Shown: positions 6,652-12,721, numbered from the stretch's first letter. The stretch is 15,480 nucleotides of DNA from CAZAPV01 sp964487195 (GCA_964487195.1 CAZAPV010000024.1:1-15480), one strand, 5' to 3'. Numbers and translations are program-made. Notes: generated by a model not told the origin, from the sequence alone.

Positions 6652-6892
6652 GAATTACGAGACACACCCACTAAATGGTGTCGTATTTGTCTCATTTTCC
6701 CAACCGCCAACTCATGAAGAATGGACACTTGCGGTACCCCCGTTTCGTGTCTCATGTGTCTCATTCCTGCCTTATCCATCCCCAAAATGGGACACGCCGA
6801 GAAAGCCGTATTACTGTTCCATTTGTTCCGTTTTACCCCGACTCACATGCCTCAAGTTGAGCCCGCTGGTCTGACCCCCGAAAAAGCCCTAA
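6652..6892. other. Non-coding stretch without recognised gene
   Basis: Several short open frames cross this stretch, but none looks like a protein with conserved motifs or a start signal. The word TGTCTCAT recurs (near 6689, 6753 and 6762), with related GAGACAC at 6659 and GGGACAC near 6789, which hints at decayed repeats. It may be the remains of the element that carried the HNH gene. Confidence 0.4.
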
Positions 6893-6941
6893 CATATACA
6901 GAGGTCTGGGGTACTGAACTCCAAGACACCGCCAAATAAAA
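6893..6941 (+). repeat. Direct repeat copy 1 (~50 nt), ahead of a terminator
   Basis: This copy matches 7194-7243 with about three substitutions and one extra G in copy 2. Its centre can fold: GTCT-GGGGT-ACTGA-ACTCC-A-AGAC (6905-6927). Its 3' end (CGCCAAATAAAA) runs directly into the terminator stem at 6938. No annotated family is recognised. Confidence 0.85.
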
Positions 6942-6970
6942 CAGACCCAAATGGTCGGTTTTGTTTTTAT
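6938..6970 (+). terminator. Terminator following repeat copy 1
   Basis: AAAAC-a-GACC (6938-6947) pairs with GGTC-g-GTTTT (6953-6962) with one mismatch, and is followed by GTTTTTATTT. It would stop plus-strand transcription before the small basic gene. Its T tract also supplies the -35 region of that gene. Confidence 0.7.
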
Positions 6971-6990
6971 TTAAAATCTGGTATCATAAT
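6961..6990 (+). promoter_or_regulatory. Promoter of the 39-aa basic protein
   Basis: TTGTTT (6961-6966) and CATAAT (6985-6990) are 18 nt apart in AT-rich sequence. Transcription would start near 6997, giving a ~23-nt leader that contains the Shine-Dalgarno sequence. Confidence 0.45.
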
Positions 6991-7004
6991 GAGATATTAT
7001 TCAT

Positions 7005-7012
7005 AAAGGAGG
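7005..7012 (+). promoter_or_regulatory. Strong ribosome binding site AAAGGAGG
   Basis: AAAGGAGG, a near-perfect complement of the 16S rRNA tail, sits 7 nt before the ATG at 7020. It is the strongest Shine-Dalgarno sequence in the window and fixes the start of the 39-aa gene. Confidence 0.85.
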
Positions 7013-7019
7013 TTACACT

Positions 7020-7139
7020 ATGGCAAAGAAGTCACGAGGCGGGCGGATGACGGCAGCGAAGAGGCGCGCGGCCAAGACGCCGGGCGGCAGCAAGCGCGTG
7101 AAGAATCGCAAGGCTGGCCGGAAGATCATGAAGTCATGA
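7020..7139 (+). CDS. 39-residue polybasic protein
   Basis: The frame encodes MAKKSRGGRMTAAKRRAAKT and ends in RKIMKS. It has 9 Lys and 7 Arg in 39 residues, no acidic residue, no cysteine and no aromatic residue. Such a composition points to a nucleic-acid-binding peptide, for example a histone-tail-like or small ribosomal-type protein, but it matches no family I can name. The strong Shine-Dalgarno sequence, a promoter-like element and a perfect palindromic terminator 20 nt after the stop make it a complete, probably well expressed, monocistronic gene. The coding bases are GC-rich like the host core genes, unlike the island upstream. The gene is enclosed between two copies of a ~50-nt direct repeat. 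Existence is likely; function unknown. Confidence 0.75.
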   Translation: MAKKSRGGRMTAAKRRAAKTPGGSKRVKNRKAGRKIMKS

Positions 7140-7159
7140 GACGGCGGCCGTAAAAGGCA

Positions 7160-7187
7160 GAAAACACCGGCGCGCGCCGGTGTTTTC
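7160..7187 (+). terminator. Perfect 28-bp palindrome, terminator of the 39-aa gene
   Basis: AAAACACCGGCGC and its exact reverse complement form a gap-free palindrome flanked by G and C. As RNA it gives a GC-rich hairpin ending in TTTTC, and it works identically on both strands. Confidence 0.8.
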
Positions 7188-7193
7188 GAAGCC

Positions 7194-7243
7194 CACATAC
7201 AGAGGTCTGGGGGTACTGAACTCCAAGACATCGCCAAACAAAA
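7194..7243 (+). repeat. Direct repeat copy 2 (~50 nt), ahead of a terminator
   Basis: This is the second copy of the element at 6893-6941, offset by about 301 nt. Here the hairpin GTCT-G-GGGGT-ACTGA-ACTCC-A-AGAC has an extra G opposite the bulged A, so the fold is kept. It runs into the terminator at 7234-7276, just as copy 1 runs into its own terminator. Confidence 0.85.
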
Positions 7244-7276
7244 AAGCCGCTCGATGGAGGGGCTTTTTTGTTTTGG
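7234..7276 (+). terminator. Terminator following repeat copy 2
   Basis: AAAAAAGCC (7240-7248) pairs with GGCTTTTTT (7261-7269), and the stem can extend through CCAAAC and GTTTTGG. The A and T tracts on both sides make it bidirectional. Confidence 0.8.
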
Positions 7277-7289
7277 AAAATTTTTGCAT

Positions 7290-7328
7290 AAAAAATCGGC
7301 CCGCAGAGTAAAAACTCATACGGGCCGA
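7290..7328 (-). terminator. Terminator of the 196-aa protein gene
   Basis: On the minus strand TCGGCCCG pairs with CGGGCCGA (7328-7321 with 7303-7296), with an inner GAGT/ACTC helix around TTTT, followed by a run of six T (7295-7290). It lies 13 nt past the stop codon. Confidence 0.85.
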
Positions 7329-7341
7329 GCGGTCCGAGCGA

Positions 7342-7932
7342 CTAAGCGCTTGCCTTGCCGGAGACGAGGAAGCGGAAGATCCGAGACCAGCGGTGGGCGC
7401 GAACGTCCAAGTAGAGGCGCAGCCACGACCCGCAGGCGTCCATAAACGCGTACGGGACACCCACGCAGCCGCCGGGGCTCACCCAGGAGGAAGCCGGGAA
7501 AATGATCGGGCCGTCCTTGAGTGCATCGGGATTCGCTTTGAGATAGGCGAGCCCGCGGACGAGTCCTTCGAGGCGTCCGCCGTTGGGCTTTATGGCCACC
7601 TCGACCTCGGCGATCGACCATCCGCGGTCACCACCGAAGAGGGAGAGGCCGGTAGCGTCGTAGGCTCTCTCGTTTCCGAGCGGAAAGTGCTGCTCGGTGA
7701 TGTCGGTATTGAACCGACCGGGCGGGAAGCCGGCGTCGGTGATCATCTGGGCGAGGGTGGTGGGCGCGGCGGTGCCGAGCGCTGCGCGGAGGGCGTCGAC
7801 CGGAACGCGGACGAGGTCCGAATTCCTGTGATCGAGAAGAGCTTCCGCCATCTCGACCGTGAAACCCGCCTTCGCGAGCTTGCCGATCAGCGCCACCAGT
7901 CTTCCCGTATCCAATGCGAGCAGGTTGGCCAT
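7342..7932 (-). CDS. Unrecognised 196-aa protein under a structured leader
   Basis: I do not recognise a named family. The N-terminus (MANLLALDTGRLVALIGKLA, then GFTVEMAEALL) is helical and looks like a small recognition or dimerisation region. The middle and C-terminal parts (about 70-196) hold HFPLGNERAYDATGLSLFGG, KPNGGRLEGLVRGLAYL, ASSWVSPGGCVGVPYAFM and SWLRLYLDVRAHRWSRIFRF, resembling a compact alpha/beta domain. There is no signal peptide or long hydrophobic segment. The ATG at 7932 is supported by AGGA (7943-7940) 7 nt upstream. The gene stands alone, with its own promoter at 8090-8118, a ~150-nt leader and a terminator. The architecture suggests a regulated accessory gene, but its role cannot be told from sequence. 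Confidence 0.75.
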   Translation of the reverse strand: MANLLALDTGRLVALIGKLAKAGFTVEMAEALLDHRNSDLVRVPVDALRAALGTAAPTTLAQMITDAGFPPGRFNTDITEQHFPLGNERAYDATGLSLFGGDRGWSIAEVEVAIKPNGGRLEGLVRGLAYLKANPDALKDGPIIFPASSWVSPGGCVGVPYAFMDACGSWLRLYLDVRAHRWSRIFRFLVSGKASA

Positions 7933-8083
7933 GCGGCTATCCTGTCCTTTCGTTGCCGTCGGTACGTTCCCGGAGCGAAGTATTCGCCACAGGAGTTTCC
8001 CTTGGTTGAAAACGGCGGTTTAGGGCTACCTTTTGGTTAGCCACAAAACGCCGGTTTCAACGGAGCGCAGACGTAGCAAAGAA
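7933..8083 (-). promoter_or_regulatory. Structured 5' leader with possible anti-Shine-Dalgarno switch
   Basis: The predicted transcript has ~150 nt before the start codon. A long imperfect hairpin pairs 8061-8045 with 8021-8005 (15 of 17 positions complementary), with a nested GGCTA/TAGCC helix (8042-8038 with 8028-8024). A small hairpin GCGAA-TAC-TTCGC lies at 7987-7975. Between them TCCTGT (7994-7989) is exactly complementary to ACAGGA (7945-7940), which contains the Shine-Dalgarno sequence. Alternative pairing could hide or free the ribosome site. No known riboswitch class is recognised. Confidence 0.6.
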
Positions 8084-8089
8084 CAAATT

Positions 8090-8118
8090 ACTATAGGACA
8101 AAATCACGAAGAAGTCAA
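8090..8118 (-). promoter_or_regulatory. Sigma-70 promoter of the 196-aa gene
   Basis: On the minus strand TTGACT (8118-8113) and TATAGT (8095-8090) each match five of six consensus positions and are separated by exactly 17 nt. Transcription would start near 8083. It is the best full promoter in the window. Confidence 0.8.
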
Positions 8119-8162
8119 GGGTTTTCGACCTCTGACAAAAAATTTGTTATCGTTGATTTACT

Positions 8163-8546
8163 ATGAATGACTTCAAAAAAAACCTGACGCCGGAGCAGTA
8201 TCGCGTGATGCGCGAAAAAGGAACCGAGGCGCCGTTTACGGGCAAGTACGTCCATGAAGACGCCGAGGGCATGTACGTCTGCGCCGCGTGCGGGAGCGAG
8301 CTGTTTTCTTCCGACGCGAAGTTCGATTCCGGGACCGGCTGGCCGAGCTTTACCGAACCGGCGAATCTCAAAAACATCGAGCTGCGCGAGGACGCGAGCG
8401 GCGGGATGCGGCGCACCGAAGTGGTGTGCAAAAAATGCGGCAGCCACCTGGGCCACGTGTTCGACGACGGCCCGCGCGACAAAGGCGGCAAGCGTTACTG
8501 CATCAATTCGGTGTGCTTGGCATTACAAAAGAAAGAAAGGAAATAA
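8163..8546 (+). CDS. msrB: Peptide-methionine (R)-S-oxide reductase MsrB
   Basis: This enzyme reduces the R form of methionine sulfoxide in proteins and so repairs oxidative damage in the cytoplasm. The 127-residue length fits a stand-alone MsrB domain. Zinc ligands are C40/C43 (CAAC) and C89/C92 (CKKC). GWPSF (59-63) and GSHLGHVFDDGP (93-104) are family signatures. The catalytic cysteine is C113 in RYCINS; C118 is a possible second cysteine. An MsrA partner is not seen nearby. No Shine-Dalgarno sequence precedes the ATG. A weak TTTTCG (8122-8127)/TGTTAT (8145-8150) pair 17 nt apart would put the transcript start only a few bases before it. The gene diverges from the 196-aa protein gene. Confidence 0.96.
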   Translation: MNDFKKNLTPEQYRVMREKGTEAPFTGKYVHEDAEGMYVCAACGSELFSSDAKFDSGTGWPSFTEPANLKNIELREDASGGMRRTEVVCKKCGSHLGHVFDDGPRDKGGKRYCINSVCLALQKKERK

Positions 8547-8547
8547 A

Positions 8548-8570
8548 AAGCAGACCGTGAAGGTCTGCTT
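8548..8570 (+). terminator. Hairpin just after msrB
   Basis: AAGCAGACC pairs perfectly with GGTCTGCTT around GTGAA, beginning one base after the msrB stop. No T tract follows beyond the stem, so it may act as a pause or mRNA-end stabiliser rather than a full terminator. Confidence 0.5.
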
Positions 8571-8578
8571 GTAAAGTG

Positions 8579-8606
8579 CGCCGCGTCGTCATGACGCGGC
8601 GTTTTC
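8579..8606 (+). terminator. Terminator of msrB, overlapping the end of the MFS gene
   Basis: CGCCGCGTC (8579-8587) pairs with GACGCGGCG (8593-8601) around GTCAT, followed by TTTTCTTTC. The stem contains the stop codon of the oppositely oriented MFS gene, so the two converging genes share the end structure. Confidence 0.65.
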
Positions 8607-9968
8607 TTTCATCCCTCTCGTGAACCAGTCCTTGAACAGGATCATGAGGAGCGGGCCGACGATCGCCGCGGCGCCGAGGATCAGCCACATCATCTCGGGC
8701 GTGTCCCCATAGGCGAGGCGATTGCCGGCAAGCACGTCGTGCAGCGGTTTTTCTACGCCGCCGACGATCATTTTTTCGGGGCACCAGCGAGCCAGAAGGA
8801 TGCCGGAGAAGAAACCGGCGACGGTCTTTCCGATGAACCACGGCATCGCCGAGAAGGACGAATAGATCCCCTCCTGGCCGACCGGCGCGATGGCGATGAT
8901 GTAGTGCGACAGCCGCGGCGAAAACATGATCTCGCCGACGGAGAACACCAGCATCGACACGACGCTCATCGCGTAATACGCCGTGGTGACGTCCGCGCTG
9001 ACCCAGTGCCAGGGAACGGCCATCGGAAAGAAACTGACCGCCGCGACCAGCGCGCCGTAGGTCAGCATCTTGAACGTGCCGAACCGGTTGATGACCGGCA
9101 CGAGCAGGAAGAGGCCCGCGACGATGATGACGGGGTTGATCGTTTCGAGCAGACCGACGCGCGCGTCCGGTCCGATCGCCCGGTACCAATACTTCGGCGA
9201 CAGCACCGACCAATAGAGAAATGCCGCGCGCACGCCGATCGTCAACGTGACCGCGCTCATCATGCGCAGAAACGCCGCATGGCCGAGCACTTCTTTGATG
9301 GCGAGCTTCGGCGCATCGTGCGGTCGCTCTTCGTCTCCGCCGAGTCCCGTCTCGTCCTTGATGGCGAACAGCGCGAGAGGAAAGGAGAGCGTGGCGGTCA
9401 CCAGTCCGAAGGCGATGATCCAGGCGAAATCCAGCCGCAGCGTCAGGTGGATGAAATCCACGAGAAGGCCGGCGAGAATGGCGCCGACGTTCATGATGAT
9501 GTACCAGACGTTGAACCCGCACGCCTGCGACTTCTTGCTCGTAAAGCGGCGATTGCCCACCTGGTAGACGGTGGATTTTATGGATCCCGGCAGACCGCCC
9601 AGACCCAGGCAGACGATGAATACGCCCGCCCGCCATGGCATTCCATGCCACAATCCGGCGAGCACCATCACGCCCCTGATAAGGATCGCGGCGGCGAGTG
9701 CCGCGTAGAGCGACTTCTTGATGCCGTAACGGTCCACGATCGGTCCAGCGGCGAAGAAGCAAATCGAGGTCAGAATGCCGAGCCAGGTGATGGCGGCGCC
9801 CGCGGCGATGTCACTGAATCCGAGACTCGAGGTCATGAACACCGTCGAGATCGTGACGAACGCGAACGTGTAGAGGGAATCGAGGAAATTGATCGCCTGG
9901 ACTCCCCAGAATTCGCGCCGCGTCTCTTTGAGCACGGCGAACTCGCGGAAATATTCCGATACGCGCAT
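8589..9968 (-). CDS. MFS transporter, POT/peptide-transporter-like
   Basis: A 459-residue inner-membrane protein with about twelve hydrophobic segments and a short C-terminal tail. A motif-A-like loop GPIVDRYGIKKS follows the second membrane segment, the hallmark of the major facilitator superfamily. The segment CGFNVWYIIMNVGAILAG resembles the FxxxYxxxNxG region of POT (proton-coupled oligopeptide) carriers; the substrate is therefore only guessed. A hydrophilic loop (KDETGLGGDEERPHDAPK) separates the two halves. The start at 9968 is chosen because AAGGAGG (9981-9975) lies 6 nt before it; the frame could extend to 10052, but those residues are hydrophilic and would overlap queA. It follows queA by 80 nt, in the same direction as tgt and queA. 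Confidence 0.85.
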   Translation of the reverse strand: MRVSEYFREFAVLKETRREFWGVQAINFLDSLYTFAFVTISTVFMTSSLGFSDIAAGAAITWLGILTSICFFAAGPIVDRYGIKKSLYAALAAAILIRGVMVLAGLWHGMPWRAGVFIVCLGLGGLPGSIKSTVYQVGNRRFTSKKSQACGFNVWYIIMNVGAILAGLLVDFIHLTLRLDFAWIIAFGLVTATLSFPLALFAIKDETGLGGDEERPHDAPKLAIKEVLGHAAFLRMMSAVTLTIGVRAAFLYWSVLSPKYWYRAIGPDARVGLLETINPVIIVAGLFLLVPVINRFGTFKMLTYGALVAAVSFFPMAVPWHWVSADVTTAYYAMSVVSMLVFSVGEIMFSPRLSHYIIAIAPVGQEGIYSSFSAMPWFIGKTVAGFFSGILLARWCPEKMIVGGVEKPLHDVLAGNRLAYGDTPEMMWLILGAAAIVGPLLMILFKDWFTRGMKENAAS

Positions 9969-10048
9969 GAGGCGCCTCCTTGGCTCCGGAATGAAAAGAA
10001 CCGTGCTCACCTCAACAGATCGGCCGCGAAAAAACAAGGACTCTGGCG

Positions 10049-11065
10049 TCAACGAAGGAGCATGCCGTCGCCGAATGAAAACAGGCGGAATTTTTTACGG
10101 ATCGCTTTGCGATACAGGTCCAGGATCGTTTTTCTGCCGGCGAACGCGGCGACGAGCATCAGCAGACTGGAGCGCGGAACGTGGAAGTTGGTGATGACGC
10201 CGTCCGCGACGCGGAAACGGTAACCCTCGCGGATGAACAGGCGCGTCGCGCCAGCGCCTGCGCGCACGCGGCCACGGGCGTCCGCCGCGGATTCGAGCGC
10301 GCGCACGACCGTGGTGCCGACCGCGACGATCGGCCGCCCTTGTTTTTTCGCCGCGCGCAGGAACGCCGCGGTTTTCGCGTCGATCTCGTACCGTTCTTCG
10401 TGCAGTTTTCCCTCGCGCAGCTGCCGTTCGGTGAGCGGCGCGAACGTGCCGAGATTCACGTGCAGCGTCACGAAACGGATATCATGCCCCGCTTTTTTGA
10501 GCGCCGCGAGCAGCCGCGGCGTGAAATGCAGCGACGCGGTCGGCGCGGCGACCGATCCCCTCTCCCGCGCGAACACCGTCTGGTACTGCTCGCGCAGTTT
10601 CTTTTCATTTTTTGTCGCATGTTTGATGTACGGCGGAAGCGGGGTGCGACCGTATTTTTCAAGCACGGAAAAAATCTTTTTCACGGGAAAAGACGGCGTC
10701 AAAACGTAGCCGTCCGCATCGCGCGATTCGACGAGAAATGCAATGCCGGGCGCGGCCGTGACCGTCGCGCCGCTCGCGAGCGGCCGGTCGGCGAGCATCC
10801 GCAGATGCTTTCCGTCAGTTCGTACGTACAGCAGCCGCACGCGGCCGCCGGTCGGCTTGCGCGCTTCGAGACGCGCCGGCACCACCTTGGTCTTGTTCAA
10901 AATGATAACGCTCTTGGACGGCAGATAATCCGCCAGATTGCGGAACGTGTCGTAGCGAACCTTCTTGTCGCGGCGGCGGTAGACGAGCAGCCGCGCGCCG
11001 TCCCGCGGCGACGCCGGTCGCTGGGCGATGCTCTTTTTCGGAAACGCGTAGTCGTAACCGGTCAC
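10049..11065 (-). CDS. queA: S-adenosylmethionine:tRNA ribosyltransferase-isomerase QueA
   Basis: QueA transfers and rearranges the ribose of SAM onto preQ1 in tRNA to give epoxyqueuosine, the next-to-last step of queuosine synthesis. The 338-residue length is normal. Family motifs are in order: FPKKSIAQRPASPRDGARLL near the start, LNKTKVVPARL, GSVAAPTASLHFT, VNLGTFAPL, GTTVVRALES and NFHVPRSSLLMLVAAF near the end. The start is GTG at 11065, overlapping the tgt stop (GTGA), with AGGAAGG just upstream; a longer frame exists but would run deep into tgt. Tgt makes its substrate, so the pair forms a functional operon. Confidence 0.96.
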   Translation of the reverse strand: MTGYDYAFPKKSIAQRPASPRDGARLLVYRRRDKKVRYDTFRNLADYLPSKSVIILNKTKVVPARLEARKPTGGRVRLLYVRTDGKHLRMLADRPLASGATVTAAPGIAFLVESRDADGYVLTPSFPVKKIFSVLEKYGRTPLPPYIKHATKNEKKLREQYQTVFARERGSVAAPTASLHFTPRLLAALKKAGHDIRFVTLHVNLGTFAPLTERQLREGKLHEERYEIDAKTAAFLRAAKKQGRPIVAVGTTVVRALESAADARGRVRAGAGATRLFIREGYRFRVADGVITNFHVPRSSLLMLVAAFAGRKTILDLYRKAIRKKFRLFSFGDGMLLR

Positions 11066-12204
11066 AGTCTTCCCTTCCTGATGTCCTCGCGCGCCGCGGC
11101 GACGAGGCCGTGAAAATGACGGAGGTTGTGGAACGAGAGCAGCGTGGCGGCGAGCATCTCTTTCGCGCGGACGAGGTGGCAGAGATAGCTGCGCGTGTGC
11201 TCGCGACAGACGAAGCAATCGCACGCCGGATCGAGCGGGCGCCGGTCTTTCAAAAACGCGGCTTTGGCGAGGTCGAGACGTCCCTGCGACGTGAACGCGG
11301 TGCCGCTCCTTGCGTAGTGCGTCGGCACGGTGCAGTCGAAGGTGTCCACGCCTTCTTTGATGATCGTCCTTATATCTTCGGGATGGCCGATGCCGAGCAA
11401 GTGCCGCGGCTTATTCTCGGGGAGCTCGGCCATGACCACGCGGAGCATGGTCGCGAGGTTTGCCTTGTCATCGCCGAATTCGCCGCCGATCCCGAAGCCG
11501 TCGAACGGCATCGTGCCGATCGTCCGCGCGCTTTCGCGCCGCAGTTCCTTGAACTTGCCGCCCTGCACGATTCCGTAGAGCGCCTGCGGTTCGCGGCGCA
11601 ATGCGAGACACCGTTTCGCCCAGCGGTTGGTGCGCGCGAGCGATGCCGCGGTGTACGCGCGGTCCGCGATCGGCGAGGTGCACTCGTCGAACGCGAAGAT
11701 GATGTCCGCGCCGAGCGCGCGCTGAATCTTCATTGATTCTTCAGGGCCGATGAAAATCTTCCGTCCGTCGAGGTATGACGTGAACCGCACGCCGTCCTCC
11801 GTGATCTCGAGCAGTTTCGGCTGCTGATGGTGCCCGATCCGCGCGCCGCCTTTCTCTTTGTCCTTCAAAATTTTCCCCATCCCGAAATCGCGGCCGAATC
11901 CGAGACTGAACACCTGGAATCCGCCGGAATCGGTCATGAGCGGCCCGCGGCGGCCCATGAATGCCTGCAGCCCGCCGGCGGCTTTCACCGCGTTCTCGCC
12001 CGGCTTAAGATGCAGGTGGAGCGTGTTGCAGATCAGCAGTTCGCTCCCACTCGCGACGATCTGATCGTTCGTAAGCGCCTTCACCGTCCCCTGCGTCGCG
12101 ACCGCGACGAGCGCCGGCGTCTCCACGTCGCCGTGCGGCGTACGGAGCACGCCGATCCTGGCGCGGCTTTTCTTGGATTTTTTGAGAATGGAAAATTCGA
12201 GCAT
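11062..12204 (-). CDS. tgt: tRNA-guanine transglycosylase Tgt
   Basis: Tgt exchanges guanine 34 of GUN-anticodon tRNAs for preQ1, committing the tRNA to queuosine. The protein has 380 residues. D92 in MTDSGGFQVFS is the expected base-recognition aspartate, and D290 in FDCTVPTHYARSG is the nucleophile. The zinc site is C328, C330, C333 and H359 (CDCFVC ... H). The pocket loop reads FGIGGEFGDDK (237-247), where a Gly stands at the position usually occupied by Val in preQ1-type enzymes. The ATG at 12204 is chosen from alignment with the family start (MLEFSIL); a -10-like TACGCT ends 8 nt before it, so the mRNA may be leaderless. queA overlaps its stop. Confidence 0.96.
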   Translation of the reverse strand: MLEFSILKKSKKSRARIGVLRTPHGDVETPALVAVATQGTVKALTNDQIVASGSELLICNTLHLHLKPGENAVKAAGGLQAFMGRRGPLMTDSGGFQVFSLGFGRDFGMGKILKDKEKGGARIGHHQQPKLLEITEDGVRFTSYLDGRKIFIGPEESMKIQRALGADIIFAFDECTSPIADRAYTAASLARTNRWAKRCLALRREPQALYGIVQGGKFKELRRESARTIGTMPFDGFGIGGEFGDDKANLATMLRVVMAELPENKPRHLLGIGHPEDIRTIIKEGVDTFDCTVPTHYARSGTAFTSQGRLDLAKAAFLKDRRPLDPACDCFVCREHTRSYLCHLVRAKEMLAATLLSFHNLRHFHGLVAAAREDIRKGRL

Positions 12205-12212
12205 AACCGGAG

Positions 12213-12241
12213 AGCGTACAACAAAAAAAGAGCCCCGGCAA
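12213..12241 (-). promoter_or_regulatory. Promoter of tgt-queA, nested in the upstream terminator
   Basis: On the minus strand TTGCCG (12241-12236) and TACGCT (12218-12213) are 17 nt apart. The -35 lies in the loop and 3' arm of the terminator hairpin of the preceding operon, and the T run is the spacer. Transcription would begin about 2 nt before the ATG at 12204. Confidence 0.5.
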
Positions 12242-12247
12242 GGGCTC
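12223..12247 (-). terminator. Terminator of the gatA-lgt-DoxX operon
   Basis: On the minus strand GAGCCC (12247-12242) pairs with GGGCTC (12235-12230) around TTGCCG, followed by seven T (12229-12223). It lies 3 nt after the DoxX stop. Confidence 0.9.
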
Positions 12248-12250
12248 GGA

Positions 12251-12721
12251 TCAGGCGCCGCCACGCAGATAGATCATGCCGTAGACGAACAGATAGATGA
12301 CGTAGAGCGCCGCCGCGGTCGAGAATATGCGGTTTTGTATCGGCCGTTTTGCGCGCGCGTTCGCGTCCATGGCGAGCGCGAGGCAGATCCCGATGAGCGC
12401 GCTGTCGCGGATCGTCACTTCGCTCACGCCGACCGAGAGTCCGATCGCGAGCAGGAATGCGCCGGCGACAGCCGCCGTCGTCCGCAGATACCGACCGGAG
12501 AGGAACAAGACGCCGATGACGAATTCGAACGCGCCGTTCGCGAACAGGAACGTCGTCGGCGCGACCGGCAGGTTCGACCACAGCCACGACGGAATCCAGC
12601 CGAACCACGCGTCCGGATGGATCCATTTGTCGACGCCGAACCACAAGAACACCGACCCGATCGCGAAACGGAGCACGATCATCGTCACTTGGCGCGGTTC
12701 TCTTTTGAAAATGTTTTCCAT
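12251..12721 (-). CDS. DoxX-family-like small membrane protein
   Basis: A 156-residue protein with about four hydrophobic segments. The first segment, IVLRFAIGSVFLWFGVDKWI, followed by HPDAWFGWIPSWL, is typical of DoxX-like proteins, and FANGAFEFVIGVLFLSG, AFLLAIGLSVGV and STAAALYVIYLFVYG follow. DoxX-type proteins are tied to redox and thiol stress or quinone chemistry in various bacteria, but the function here is unknown. The ATG at 12721 overlaps the end of lgt by 37 nt. GTG at 12688, which overlaps the lgt stop as GTGA in the same style as tgt/queA, is an equally credible start giving 145 residues. It is the last gene of its operon. Confidence 0.75.
   Translation of the reverse strand: MENIFKREPRQVTMIVLRFAIGSVFLWFGVDKWIHPDAWFGWIPSWLWSNLPVAPTTFLFANGAFEFVIGVLFLSGRYLRTTAAVAGAFLLAIGLSVGVSEVTIRDSALIGICLALAMDANARAKRPIQNRIFSTAAALYVIYLFVYGMIYLRGGA

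Noticed and set aside
6893..7243. CRISPR array or integron attC sites
   Set aside because: There are only two repeats ~300 nt apart with a gene between them, and no attC core sites, integrase or Cas genes.
4845..7300. Second att copy of the tRNA-Ser 3' end bounding the island
   Set aside because: I looked for a repeat of TTCGAATCCCTCCCCCTCCG downstream and found none in this window, so tRNA-targeted integration is not proven.
7342..7932. Plus-strand frame at 7393-8040
   Set aside because: It lies opposite the 196-aa gene, has no ribosome site, and crosses the promoter-proximal leader hairpin.
9969..10052. Longer start for the MFS protein at 10052
   Set aside because: The extra 28 residues are hydrophilic and overlap queA, while AAGGAGG sits 6 nt before the ATG at 9968.
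12205..12264. Longer start for Tgt at 12264
   Set aside because: It would be translated from within the DoxX terminator and adds residues not found in the family; MLEFSIL at 12204 fits.
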